From Planctomycetaceae bacterium (lineage in GTDB: Bacteria; Planctomycetota; UBA1135; GCA-002686595), in the NCBI GenBank assembly GCA_016125265.1, contig WGMC01000008.1, forward strand, positions 1 to 64,000: a stretch of 64,000 nt of DNA, read 5' to 3'. Positions within the stretch are counted from its first letter, which is position 1; each line of letters opens with the position of its first letter. Positions 52,620 through 61,716 of this stretch are shown here, in pieces. Under the pieces are notes generated by a model. The model saw only the letters and a list, made by a program, of their open reading frames with translations, had not been told where the DNA came from and ran no database searches. Position numbers and translations under genes: made by a program.

Positions 52620-54581
52620 ATGGGTGAGGACGCCGAATCTCTCGCGGCTGCGGTCGAGCATGTGCTGACCCGCATTCCGGGACCACTGCGCGTGGGGGCA
52701 CCGCTCGGCCTCGGCAAGCCCCATCGGTTGCTCAACGCGCTCTACCGGCGCATTGCCAGGGAGCCAGCGCGGGAACTCGTGATCTGCACGGCGCTTTCGC
52801 TCGATGTCCCGGAGGCGTCCGGGGCTCTCGAGCGTCGTTTTCTCGAACCCTTCGTCCGCCGCCACTTCGGCGCCGACTTCGAGCGCCTCGACTACGTCGT
52901 CGACCAAGGCCGCGACCGGTTGCCCGCGAACGTGCGGGTCGAGGAGTTCTACCTGCGTTCGGGATCGATGCTGGGCTCGCGTCAGGCCCAGCGCACCTAC
53001 ACGAGCCTCAACTACACCCACGTCGCGCGCGCGCTCGTGGACCGCGGTGTGAACTGCATCGTGCACCGCGTCGCGCTCAGCCCGGACGGCGCGCGGATCT
53101 CCCTTTCGTCCAACCCCGACGTCACACTCGACGCAGTCGATGCGTTCGCGCGCGCGAAACGACCGCGCCCATTGCTCGTTGCCGAGGTCGATCCGGAGCT
53201 GCCCTTCCTGGGCGGCGTCGCGGCGGTGGAGCGCGAGTGGTTCGACCTCGTCGTTGCGCCGCCGGCTCCCCACGGAAAACTCTTCGGTGTGCCGCGGCAA
53301 GCGGTGGGGGATGCGGACTACGCAACGGGTTTCCTTGCGAGTGCGTTGGTGCGCGACGGCGGCACGTTGCAAGTCGGCATCGGCGCGCTGTCGGACGCGC
53401 TCTGCCACGCCTTGGTTCTTCGGCGCACCGACAACGCGACATGGCGACGTGTGTTGCGCGCGCTCGATCCGGACATCGAACACCACTCGGCGGTGCTTGC
53501 ATCGGGTGGGTTCGACGACCTCCCCCAGGGCCTCTACGGCTGCAGCGAGATGATCAGCGAGGGTTTTCGGGTGCTGGTCGAACGCGGTGTGCTGCGCCGC
53601 CGGGTGGTCGACGACGAGGCTTTGATGCAACGCGCCGCCGACGGCACGGCGAGTCCAGCGGATCTCGATCGGATCGAGCGCGACGGCGAGTTCCTGCACG
53701 GCGCCTTCTACTTGGGCTCCCACGAGCTCTACCGCTGGCTGCGCGAGTTCGGGGCTTCGGGAAGGACCGGCATCGGCATGCGCCGCATCAGCGAGGTCAA
53801 CGAACTCTACGGCAACAATGAGACGTTGGAGCGTCTGCAGCGCCGCGACAGCCGGTTCTTCAACACCTGCATGCTGGCGACCGCGTTGGGGGCCGCCACC
53901 TCCGATGGGCTGGAGGACGGGCGCGTCGTTTCCGGTGTCGGTGGGCAGTACAACTTCGTTGCGATGGCCCACGCCCTGCACGACGGTCGCTCCGTGCTGA
54001 TGCTGCGAGCCACACGGGACGCGGGGGGCAAAACGGCTTCGAATGTGCGTTGGAGCTACGGACACACCACGATCCCGCGGCATCTGCGCGACGTGTACGT
54101 CAGCGAGTACGGCATCGCCGACGTGCGCGGCGCCTCGGACGAAGAGTGTGTGCACGCCATGGTTTCGATCGCGGATGCGCTATTCGCGTCTGGCGTGCTC
54201 GAGGAGGCGCGGGCGGCTGGCAAGGTCGCGCGAAACGCGCGACTGGCGCAGCCAGTGCGCCAGAACACGCCCGACGAGCTGCGCCGACGCCTCGCGCCAT
54301 TCCGCTCGGATGGAACTCTGCCCGACTACCCGTTGGGTAGCGACTTCGACCCGGTCGAACAGCGCATCGTGCGCGCCCTGACGCGACTTAAGCGCGCCAC
54401 GCCTACGCGGTCCGGCCAGTTGCGCACGTTGGCGGCGGCGTGGCTCGGCGGCGCACGCGCCGATGCCGCCGTGCTGGCGCGCATGCAACTCGACCGTCCA
54501 CGGGGCCTCCGAGAGCAGACGCAAGCGCGTTTGCTAAGCCACGCCTTGTCGTTCGAAACGGGGCTCCCCCGACACGAGTAG
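52620..54581 (+). CDS. Acetyl-CoA hydrolase/transferase-family protein
   Basis: The protein has 653 residues, longer than the usual 430-550. The N-terminal half (IPGPLRVGAPLGLGKPHRLLNALY, VNCIVHRVALS) and the C-terminal CoA-transferase domain (YGCSEMISEGF, VVSGVGGQYNFVAMAH) fit the family; the catalytic Glu is probably in SEMISEG. A late motif (WSYGHTTIPRHLRDVYVSEYGIADVRG) is typical. It moves CoA between carboxylic acids. It is a single gene before the FGE array. Confidence 0.87.
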   Translation: MGEDAESLAAAVEHVLTRIPGPLRVGAPLGLGKPHRLLNALYRRIAREPARELVICTALSLDVPEASGALERRFLEPFVRRHFGADFERLDYVVDQGRDRLPANVRVEEFYLRSGSMLGSRQAQRTYTSLNYTHVARALVDRGVNCIVHRVALSPDGARISLSSNPDVTLDAVDAFARAKRPRPLLVAEVDPELPFLGGVAAVEREWFDLVVAPPAPHGKLFGVPRQAVGDADYATGFLASALVRDGGTLQVGIGALSDALCHALVLRRTDNATWRRVLRALDPDIEHHSAVLASGGFDDLPQGLYGCSEMISEGFRVLVERGVLRRRVVDDEALMQRAADGTASPADLDRIERDGEFLHGAFYLGSHELYRWLREFGASGRTGIGMRRISEVNELYGNNETLERLQRRDSRFFNTCMLATALGAATSDGLEDGRVVSGVGGQYNFVAMAHALHDGRSVLMLRATRDAGGKTASNVRWSYGHTTIPRHLRDVYVSEYGIADVRGASDEECVHAMVSIADALFASGVLEEARAAGKVARNARLAQPVRQNTPDELRRRLAPFRSDGTLPDYPLGSDFDPVEQRIVRALTRLKRATPTRSGQLRTLAAAWLGGARADAAVLARMQLDRPRGLREQTQARLLSHALSFETGLPRHE

Positions 54582-54607
54582 CACCAGGGGGTACGGAGCG
54601 GTACCGG

Positions 54608-54760
54608 TACCGAGTACGGACAAGATCTGCCGGTCGTCGACCGCCCCGCACCCGGTTGGCTCCCAAGGTGTGGCGCCGTCCGACGGACCAGTGGTTGCTT
54701 TGTAGCCGCGGCAGCCGCCGCTGGAGACCGAGTGACCGGCGGCTTTTATCCTGACTCGGT
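54608..54760. repeat. Palindromic element C, long form
   Basis: Arms at about 54609-54635 and 54734-54760 match at 21 of 27 positions when inverted (ACCGAGTACGG... and ...TGACTCGGT). About 98 bases lie between them. The arm sequence is that of the compact hairpin at 62985-63042. It lies between the CoA-transferase gene and the first FGE paralogue. No gene is credible in 54582-55036. Confidence 0.65.
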
Positions 54761-55036
54761 TCCTCGGCTCCCCGTGTCCGTTCGCCCGGCGCTGGTGGGC
54801 TTGGAGGTGGGCTTCCAATCAGCCCATGTCGCGACGTCGTCGCCGGGGCAACCGGTGACGCTGAGCAATGGCCTCGTGGGGCGCATCCTGCCCTAGTTTC
54901 CCGGGGTTTGCAGCGGCCTCGTGGACGCGCATGGGCATGCGGTATTGGATCGGTCTAGCGGGGGCTGACGGATCGGGAGGGGCGGTGTAGGCTCGCTCCG
55001 AGCCCCCGCCGCGGACACCACCTGCAACCTCGCCCC

Positions 55037-56320
55037 ATGCAATCGCTCCACCACCGACCGTTCCGGTTCGCATCGCCGCGCGACGCAGCCGTGGTCGCGC
55101 TGACCCTCACTGCCTTGGCACCTCTCCTGCAGGCCCAGGTAACCGCCTATGGCTCTGGCGTCAACCCACCGGGCAGTTTGGTGGTGACGTCGGGTCTCGC
55201 GATGGTGGGTGAGAGTTTCACCGTCGGTGTGGCCAACACGGCCAGGGCCGATGCGCCGCCGTCGCTCGCGTTCTTGAGCCTCGCGACGGCGCCGGATCCC
55301 ACGTTCCCCGCGGGCACGGTGTTGCCCGGTTTCGGCCTCGCCTTCCCCGGCGCTCACGGCGAGTTGCTCCTGAGCCTGGCTGGCGTCGACCCGTTTGCGA
55401 CCCTGGGCCCGGTGCCGTGGGCCGGTGGCGCGTCCGCGCCGGCGAGCTTCGCACTGTCGGTGCCCTTGGTGCCTTCCCTCTTCGGTCGCACGATCTATCT
55501 GCAAGGCACGTTGTTGGACGTCCACTCGGGGCCGAGCCTCGGCGTGACCAATGGCCTTGCGGTGACCCTCTCCGCACCGAGCATTCCGGGCCTCGTGCTG
55601 ATCCAACCGGGCACGTTCGCGATGGGCTCGGACGCACCGGCGGCCCCGCCGTATTGGAACAGCAGCGTGCAGAAACCGGTCCACCAGGTCACGATCAGCA
55701 AACCCTTCTGGATGGGCCGGTATGAGGTGACCCAGGCCGAGTACGAAGCGGTCACCGGGGCTAACCCCTCCGCCCACGTCGAGACCGACCTGCCTGTCCA
55801 TCGCACGACGTGGTTCGACGCGATTGCCTACTGCGACGCGTTGACGAACGAACTCGCCGCATTGGGCAAGCTCCCCGCCGGATACGAGTACCGTCTGCCC
55901 ACGGAAGCAGAGTGGGAGTACGCCTGCCGGGCGGGCACCACATCGGAGTACCACTACGGTCCTGGCCTCCTCTGCGACCAGGCGAGCTTCTCCTACAGCT
56001 ACTTCTCGACACCCCCTGCCTCTTGCGTCAACCAGCCGGCGGGTCCCTCGCCCGTTGGCAGTTTCTCTCCCAACGCGTGGGGCCTCTACGACATGCACGG
56101 GAACGTCTCGGAGTGGTGCATGGACAGTCTTGCTCCCTACACGGCGTCGGCGAAGGTAGATCCCTTCGTCACCGGCCTCGCAAACCGGGTGTTCCGCGGC
56201 GGCGGTAGGGCGGATTTGTCGGACGACTGCCGCACCGCGGTCCGGAACCTCACGTCTCCCTCCAATGTCCTCGCCTTCAGCGGGTTCCGGGTCGTGCTCG
56301 CGCCCGTTCTCGTTCCCTGA
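55037..56320 (+). CDS. Secreted FGE-fold protein, paralogue 1
   Basis: The protein has 427 residues: a signal peptide (about 1-34), a beta-sandwich domain of about 150 residues (AYGSGVNPPGSLVVTSG to GLAVTLSAP), and a C-terminal FGE/SUMF1 domain of about 230 residues (LIQPGTFAMGS, YEVTQAEYEA, YRLPTEAEWEYACRAGT, GLYDMHGNVSEW, SGFRVV). The copper-binding cysteine pair of true FGE is missing (FRGGGRADLSDDCRTAVR has one Cys in another place), so it probably does not make formylglycine. It differs most from paralogues 2-4 and lacks their TACGAT box. It ends 18 bases from the convergent CR1. Confidence 0.85.
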   Translation: MQSLHHRPFRFASPRDAAVVALTLTALAPLLQAQVTAYGSGVNPPGSLVVTSGLAMVGESFTVGVANTARADAPPSLAFLSLATAPDPTFPAGTVLPGFGLAFPGAHGELLLSLAGVDPFATLGPVPWAGGASAPASFALSVPLVPSLFGRTIYLQGTLLDVHSGPSLGVTNGLAVTLSAPSIPGLVLIQPGTFAMGSDAPAAPPYWNSSVQKPVHQVTISKPFWMGRYEVTQAEYEAVTGANPSAHVETDLPVHRTTWFDAIAYCDALTNELAALGKLPAGYEYRLPTEAEWEYACRAGTTSEYHYGPGLLCDQASFSYSYFSTPPASCVNQPAGPSPVGSFSPNAWGLYDMHGNVSEWCMDSLAPYTASAKVDPFVTGLANRVFRGGGRADLSDDCRTAVRNLTSPSNVLAFSGFRVVLAPVLVP

Positions 56321-56338
56321 GCGGCGCGTCGAGTCCCG

Positions 56339-57742
56339 TCAGGGCACTTCGATCCGCGGTGGGGGCGAGACCAGGTCCACCTTCACGGGCGCGCGGCCGG
56401 AGACGGTCAGCTCGGCCTCGAGTGCGAGGGTCGGGACGGCAACGAACAACCGCCCGTTCGCGTCCGTGGGTGCCTGTCCGCGCGCTTCGCTCGCCGCGGG
56501 TTCGACGTCCTTGACGGCGATCCAAACGACTTCGTTCGCGATGGCCGCGCCCGTGCGGTCGACCAGCACGAGATCGAGGGGTTTGGCACGCGCGCGCAAG
56601 TCGATCGTGCCGAGCTCCCCGTCCGTTTCCGGCGGCAGCGCGAATACCTCCTTGAATAGCACGAGCCCGAGGGCCGGTTGCGTCACCTTCACCTCGATGG
56701 AGCGGGTGGAACCAACCGCGCTGAAGTTGCCGTCCGCGCCGGGCGAGATGCCGATGCCCATGCCCTCTTCGCTGAGCCACACGCCGTAGCTCGGGACTGG
56801 CGGCCCCTGCTCTGGGACCAGGATTCGTCCACGCAGGCGAATCCGGCGGGCTAGGGCCACTTCCAGGCCGTGCGTCGGCACTTCGATGTCGTACAAGTCC
56901 TCCTCTTGGTACCCCTCTGCGGCGAACAGCAAGTTCAGGGTTCTCGAGGTGGGTGGCCCGTAGGCCGCGAAGGATCCGTTGGGTTGGATCACAACCTCGC
57001 CTTCCCAAAGTTCGACCGGACCTTCGGGCTCGTCACCGCCGACGAAGACGTTCCGGGCGGACACGAACCCGACGATTCCTGGAATGGGAGCCATGCGGCT
57101 GTCACCCACCCGTCCCGTTGCCAGGGGGACGGGGTAGGGCTCGCGCGGCAGCGTCAGCACGAGGGTCCCAAGGTCCCGGTCGACACCCTCCGACACGCTC
57201 ACCGCTTCGGCCCAAGCCCAGTCCCCGCGTTGGGTGTCCTTCACCCGGAACGAGATCGGCGAATCCGCCAACGCTTCCGCGTCGATTCCGAACTCCACGG
57301 CGCCGTCTTCCCCGGCGCGCGCGACGGCGATCGGTTGCGGCGTCTCGATCGTCTGCTCTTGCGGGCGCCAGGCGAGTTCGAGTTCGCGCCCCGCGAGCGC
57401 ACGTCCGCCGAAGTCGACCGCTCTTGCGCGGATGACCGTTGCCGTCACCGTGCGTTCGCTCACGATGACCAGCTCTTCCTCTTCCGCGACGGATGGGACG
57501 TGCTTCTCCTCGACGTGCTCCTCCGCTACGGGTTGCGGCGATGGCGGCGGCGCCGCTTGTTCGTTCCGCGGCCCGATCCCATCGACTTCCGCGAGGAACA
57601 CTTCACCCGTGTCTTGGTCCGCCGCACGCTCCGCCCTTCGTTCCGGCGCGTGCGCGCGATCGGGGCCCTCCCCGTGGACGGCAAACCACACCACCAACCC
57701 CACGGAGACGAGCAGCGCCGAAAGTGTGAGGATTCGTCCCAT
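56339..57742 (-). CDS. Membrane-anchored beta-domain protein CR1
   Basis: The protein has 467 residues: one N-terminal membrane segment (about 4-20, ILTLSALLVSVGLVVWF), a Pro/Glu-rich linker, and several beta domains of the carboxypeptidase-regulatory type (IRLRGRILVPEQGPPVPSYG, VTQPALGLVLFKEVFALP). It is a tandem paralogue of the next gene; the two share the order of landmarks throughout. Its function is unknown; a periplasmic binding or scaffold role is a guess. ATG 57742 gives the membrane anchor. It is convergent with FGE paralogue 1. Confidence 0.72.
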   Translation of the reverse strand: MGRILTLSALLVSVGLVVWFAVHGEGPDRAHAPERRAERAADQDTGEVFLAEVDGIGPRNEQAAPPPSPQPVAEEHVEEKHVPSVAEEEELVIVSERTVTATVIRARAVDFGGRALAGRELELAWRPQEQTIETPQPIAVARAGEDGAVEFGIDAEALADSPISFRVKDTQRGDWAWAEAVSVSEGVDRDLGTLVLTLPREPYPVPLATGRVGDSRMAPIPGIVGFVSARNVFVGGDEPEGPVELWEGEVVIQPNGSFAAYGPPTSRTLNLLFAAEGYQEEDLYDIEVPTHGLEVALARRIRLRGRILVPEQGPPVPSYGVWLSEEGMGIGISPGADGNFSAVGSTRSIEVKVTQPALGLVLFKEVFALPPETDGELGTIDLRARAKPLDLVLVDRTGAAIANEVVWIAVKDVEPAASEARGQAPTDANGRLFVAVPTLALEAELTVSGRAPVKVDLVSPPPRIEVP

Positions 57743-57822
57743 GCTGCAAAGGGTACCGCGCGGGGAGAATCTCCGCTGCCCATCGATCGCAACGCCATCT
57801 CCCGACCATGACGGCCGCGATC

Positions 57823-59211
57823 TCAGCGCAATTCGACGCGCTCGGGCGGCGTAACCAAGTCCACCACGACCGGCGCGCGACCTAGCACCGTCAATTGGGC
57901 TTCGAGGGCATGCGCGGGCACGCACACGAAGAGGCGGCCAGTGTAGTCGGTTCTCAAGCTCGCGCGGGCATGGCCAGTCGCGTTCGCGGCGCCCTTCACT
58001 TCCATCTGAACGGTCACCTTCGCGAGCGCCGAGCCGGTGCCATCGACCAGTTGGACGTCGAGCGGTTTTGCGACGGGACGCAGATCGATCGTTCCGAGAT
58101 CGCCACCGGTTTCGGGGGTCACCGCAAAGACCTCGTGGAACAACACGAGCCCCAATGCTGGTTGAGTGACTCTCAGTTCGACGGAACCGGAGGGACCTCT
58201 CGCATGAAACTCCCCGTCGCGCGTCGGCGTGACACCTCCGCCGTTGCCTGCGTCGCTGAAGAGCCACACACAGTAGCTCGTGACCGATGGCCCATGCTCG
58301 GGCACGATCAGTCGGCCGCGCAAGCGAAGTTCGCGCGACAGGAACACCTCGAGGCCATGGGTTCGGGGCTGGACTTCCGACAGATGCGCGTTGCTGTACC
58401 CGGACGAGGAGAATCCGAGTGACAGGTACTCCGTGGTCGGCGGTCCATACACGGCGAAGTGGCCTGTGGTTGCGATTACCACTTCACTCTGTGAAGGCTC
58501 GTTCCGCCGGTCTCCGCCCGTCGCGTCGTCAAGAGACCGGTGCGCGAACGCACGCCCCTTCACTCCCGGCACAGGCGCGAAATCGTGGTCCGTGACACGG
58601 CCGCTCACGAGCACCTCCGGATAGAGCTCACGCGGCAGCGCCAGCACGAGCGTTCCGAGATCCAGTTCTCCTTCCGAAGGCAATACCGCCTCAGCAATCC
58701 AGGTCCTAGCTCCGGTTTCGCTGTCGCGAACGTACAGCGAGACGTTTGCGTTCGCGAGCGAGCCTGGCGTGACCCCGAAACGCACGGCGCCGCTCGCATC
58801 TGCGCGCGCACGGGCGACGGGTTCTGGCACGGCGTGTGTTTCTTCCGCCCGGTGCCAGGCGAGTTGGAGCTCCCGGTCGGCCATCGGACGGCCCCGATGG
58901 TCGACCGCGAGAGCGACGACGTGCGTCGCAAAGCTGGGCTCGTCGTCCATCTCGGCCAAACCATCCGCAGCCCGCGTAGCCGAATCGTCGACCGCAGCTC
59001 CCGATACTGCCGCCATCGTGCGTGTGGGCTCGTCACTTCGCGGCTCGACCGCGCCAACTCCTGCGAGGGAGACCGCGCCCGTGAACTCGTCGGCGGCGCG
59101 GGTCGGGCTGCGCTCCACCACGTCGTCACGCTCGGGGGCCTCCGCAGTCGCCACCCACCAGACCGCGACGAGGAGCGACCCGAGCAAAGCCAAGAGGAGG
59201 ACTTGTTTCAT
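57823..59211 (-). CDS. Membrane-anchored beta-domain protein CR2
   Basis: The protein has 462 residues and the same architecture as CR1: a membrane segment (about 2-20, QVLLLALLGSLLVAVWWVA), a linker, and beta domains with LRLRGRLIVPEHGPSVTSY and VTQPALGLVLFHEVFAV. It lies 80 bases upstream of CR1 on the same strand, so both may be made together. ATG 59211 was chosen for the anchor. It is divergent from FGE paralogue 2. The pair FGE-CR1-CR2-FGE looks like one duplicated and partly inverted unit. Confidence 0.72.
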   Translation of the reverse strand: MKQVLLLALLGSLLVAVWWVATAEAPERDDVVERSPTRAADEFTGAVSLAGVGAVEPRSDEPTRTMAAVSGAAVDDSATRAADGLAEMDDEPSFATHVVALAVDHRGRPMADRELQLAWHRAEETHAVPEPVARARADASGAVRFGVTPGSLANANVSLYVRDSETGARTWIAEAVLPSEGELDLGTLVLALPRELYPEVLVSGRVTDHDFAPVPGVKGRAFAHRSLDDATGGDRRNEPSQSEVVIATTGHFAVYGPPTTEYLSLGFSSSGYSNAHLSEVQPRTHGLEVFLSRELRLRGRLIVPEHGPSVTSYCVWLFSDAGNGGGVTPTRDGEFHARGPSGSVELRVTQPALGLVLFHEVFAVTPETGGDLGTIDLRPVAKPLDVQLVDGTGSALAKVTVQMEVKGAANATGHARASLRTDYTGRLFVCVPAHALEAQLTVLGRAPVVVDLVTPPERVELR

Positions 59212-59387
59212 GTCGCGCTGGGCCGCTCCACGCGGGGAGTGGGTGTGGCCCACATTCGACCCGCGCGACATCGGCGCGGCCCGGCGCGGGGGGCTCCAGG
59301 ATCGAGCATAGACTCCCCTGAAGCCCCACCGGGGTCAAGTCGCCCGGCACGCACGGCGGGAGGCCCCCCACTCGCGCGGAGAAGCGG

Positions 59388-59393
59388 TACGAT
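59388..59393 (+). promoter_or_regulatory. TACGAT box before FGE paralogue 2
   Basis: The TACGAT hexamer ends 51 bases before the ATG. The same hexamer has the same spacing before paralogues 3 and 4. It resembles a -10 element; no good -35 is seen. Confidence 0.5.
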
Positions 59394-59443
59394 CGCCCCC
59401 GCCGTTCTGACGTCTCCGCGCTTCCACCCCGGAGCGACGCCCC

Positions 59444-60706
59444 ATGGCCCAACGACTTCCCACCCTTGGCCGCTCGGCGGCCCTTGGATTCGCGCTTTCT
59501 GCGTTGGCGGCGACGGACGCGACCGCCGTCCAAGTCACGCCCTACGGCTCCGGCGTGAATCCGCCGGGCAGTTTGATCGTGACGTCTGGCATCCCCATGG
59601 TGGGGGGGAGCTTCACGGTGGGCGTGTCGAACACGAGCTCGGCAAGCGCGCCCACGGCCTTGGCGTTCTTGAGCTTCGCCACGGCACCGGATCCCGCATT
59701 CCCCGCAGGCACAGTGCTGCCGGGCTTCGGACTTGCAGATGGGAGCACACCCGGCGAGTTGCTCCTCAGCGTGGCAGCGCCGAATCCGCTCGCGACCTTG
59801 GGACCAGTGCCTTGGGCGGGCGGCAGCGCGGCACCGGCGAGCTTTAGCCTTTCGGTGCCGCCCGTGCCATCCCTCTCGGGCCTCTCGATCTACATGCAGG
59901 GCGCATTGCTCGAGCTCGTTTCGGGCCCGGGCCTCGGCGTGACCAACGGACTCCAAGTGACGCTGTCGGAGCCGAGCTTCCAAGGCCTCGTGCCGATCCA
60001 ACCGGGCACGTTCCAGATGGGGTCGAACGCCGCGACCGGGACGCCGTACTTCGGCAGCGACAATCACAAACCCGTTCACCAGGTGACGATCAGCCAGCCG
60101 TTCTGGATCGGCCAACACGAGGTGACGCAAGCGGAGTACCTAGCCTTGATGGGCACGAACCCCTCGCAGCACGTGAGCGCGGATCGACCGGTGGAGCGAG
60201 TGACGTGGTTCAAGGCCATGGCGTACTGCGAGGCCCTGAATGTCCAGCAGACGGCGTTGGGGAAGGTGCCCACGGGTTACCAGTACCGATTGCCCACCGA
60301 GGCGGAGTGGGAATACGCCTGCCGCGCGGACACGACGACGGAGTTCCACTACGGCGACGCGCTGCTCTGCGACCAGGCGAGATTCGCACACTCCAACCAC
60401 TCCGACTCCTCCTGCGTGAAGCACTGGGGTCCTTTCCCCGTGGGTAGCTACACGCCCAACGCCCGCGGTCTTTATGACATGCACGGGAACGTGTGGGAGT
60501 GGTGCTTGGACGGGTTCAGCAACTACACCCCTTCCGCGAAGACGGATCCCTACGTCTCGAGCAGCCCGATCCGGATCATCCGCGGCGGCAGTTGGCGCAG
60601 CGACTCGCACAACTGCCGCGCTGCGGTGCGGCACTACATCATTCCCCTCTATTCGGACGACGACTACGGATTCCGTGTGGTGCTCGCCCCAGTTCTCGTG
60701 CCGTAG
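59444..60706 (+). CDS. Secreted FGE-fold protein, paralogue 2
   Basis: The protein has 420 residues with a signal peptide (AALGFALSALAATDATA), the shared beta domain (TPYGSGVNPPGSLIVTSG) and an FGE domain (IQPGTFQMGSN, QHEVTQAEYLALMGTNPS, PTEAEWEYACRADTTTEFHYG, GLYDMHGNVWEW, YGFRVV). The end region reads RGGSWRSDSHNCRAAVRHYI; the cysteine pair of true FGE is absent. GGAG lies 9 bases before the ATG. Compared with paralogues 1 and 3 the sequence differs most between GGSW and GFRVV. The function is unknown; a ligand-binding role is more likely than catalysis. Confidence 0.87.
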   Translation: MAQRLPTLGRSAALGFALSALAATDATAVQVTPYGSGVNPPGSLIVTSGIPMVGGSFTVGVSNTSSASAPTALAFLSFATAPDPAFPAGTVLPGFGLADGSTPGELLLSVAAPNPLATLGPVPWAGGSAAPASFSLSVPPVPSLSGLSIYMQGALLELVSGPGLGVTNGLQVTLSEPSFQGLVPIQPGTFQMGSNAATGTPYFGSDNHKPVHQVTISQPFWIGQHEVTQAEYLALMGTNPSQHVSADRPVERVTWFKAMAYCEALNVQQTALGKVPTGYQYRLPTEAEWEYACRADTTTEFHYGDALLCDQARFAHSNHSDSSCVKHWGPFPVGSYTPNARGLYDMHGNVWEWCLDGFSNYTPSAKTDPYVSSSPIRIIRGGSWRSDSHNCRAAVRHYIIPLYSDDDYGFRVVLAPVLVP

Positions 60707-60885
60707 CCGGGCACAACGGACGTCCGCCCGTTGGCGCACTCCCTTACGCCTCTAGTTCGCGGGGTCGAAGGCGGCGGAGCCCATGGTCCGCCCAGCGTCA
60801 GGGTAGTTGCCGCAGCGACGGGCAATGGAAGGGAAATCTCCGCGGACTTCGGGCGCAGGCCCATGCTCACCCAACGGACGCCGGC

Positions 60886-61446
60886 ATGGATTCGAACTAC
60901 GACCGACTCGTCGAACAACTCGCGCGGTTCGACGGCAAGCACACCGATACCCTCGAAGAGCTGGCGCGGGGCACGGAAAACGTCCCGGGTGCGCTCGAAC
61001 GATGGCTCCGCGCTGCCGACGACGAAGGCGAGGAGCGCATTCGTGTGGCCGCTACCTGGCTGCTCTTGCACCGATGCAGGACCGACCCGCGAGCGGTGGC
61101 GATCCACGCGCCCACGCTGGCAAGACTGCTGGCGAGCGAACCCTGCGCGGACGTGCGTCTGCACCTCCTGCAAATGCTGGATCGTGTGGATCTGGGCGGG
61201 GACCTCGATGGTTCGGCCCAAACCGCTCTCCTCCATGCGGTGCGCAGCTTGGCAGAGCGAGAGCCCAAGGCCTTCGCGCGCGCCTGGGCGTTGAGCGTGC
61301 TCGCACGTCTCGGCCACTTCGTGCCCCGCGCCCGCCGGACCATTCGCCCCATCCTCGCGGACGCGCAAGCCAATGGGGCCGCATCGACGAAGGCCCGTTT
61401 GCGCCAGCTGCGAACCAGCGGCCAATTGGATTGGATGGGGTCCTGA
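60886..61446 (+). CDS. Small HEAT-like helical protein
   Basis: The protein has 186 residues with no signal peptide. It is helical, with Leu/Ala/Arg repeats of about 35-40 residues (IRVAATWLLLHRCRTDPRA, VRLHLLQMLDRVDLGG, AFARAWALSVLARLGHFVP) like HEAT repeats. ATG 60886 starts the charged N-terminus; the frame upstream runs into the end of FGE paralogue 2 in another phase and is not used. It is 179 bases after paralogue 2 and 270 before paralogue 3. Confidence 0.7.
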   Translation: MDSNYDRLVEQLARFDGKHTDTLEELARGTENVPGALERWLRAADDEGEERIRVAATWLLLHRCRTDPRAVAIHAPTLARLLASEPCADVRLHLLQMLDRVDLGGDLDGSAQTALLHAVRSLAEREPKAFARAWALSVLARLGHFVPRARRTIRPILADAQANGAASTKARLRQLRTSGQLDWMGS

Positions 61447-61545
61447 TCGGGGCCGCTGCCCGCTCGCCCGGGCCCTCTGCCTTGCTACCGCCAACGGTCA
61501 TGCCCGCGAGGCTCGGCGCGCTGGGCACCAGCGGGTACCGAGGTA

Positions 61546-61620
61546 CCAAGTACGGTGCCGATGACGGACGGAATCCGCATGTCATTCTTCCGATGACCGG
61601 CAGATTTTGTCTGTACTCGG
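61546..61620. repeat. Palindromic element B, damaged left arm
   Basis: The right arm (61593-61620, GACCGGCAGATTTTGT then CTGTACTCGG) matches the arm of element A at 62985-63042. The left arm (61546-61585) fits at both ends but has an insertion of about 13 bases. It lies 97 bases before FGE paralogue 3. Confidence 0.6.
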
Positions 61621-61660
61621 AGGACGGTAGACCGTCGCCCCCGTGATTCGAGGACGGAGG

Positions 61661-61666
61661 TACGAT
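61661..61666 (+). promoter_or_regulatory. TACGAT box before FGE paralogue 3
   Basis: The box ends 51 bases before the ATG, as before paralogues 2 and 4. The region from here to the ATG is nearly the same as before paralogue 4. Confidence 0.5.
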
Positions 61667-61716
61667 GAGCTGCTTCGGCTTGATCTCCCCCTCCCCTTCC
61701 CCGGAGTGACTTCCCC

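Noticed and set aside
54582-55036. Possible tRNA or small gene in the gap before FGE paralogue 1
   Set aside because: No cloverleaf, no T-loop GTTCRANNC pattern and no frame with coding character was found; the region is explained by palindromic element C.
56315-56344. Small hairpin (CCCTGA/TCAGGG) containing both stop codons of FGE1 and CR1
   Set aside because: The stem is only 6 bp with an 18-base loop and no T tract, too weak to call a terminator.
61665-61709. A 14-codon leader peptide (ends SPSPSPE) before FGE paralogue 3, also found before paralogue 4
   Set aside because: Its ATG overlaps the TACGAT box, so it would lie upstream of the predicted transcript start. Paralogue 2 has the box but no such frame. 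Similarity between the two copies is explained by recent duplication.
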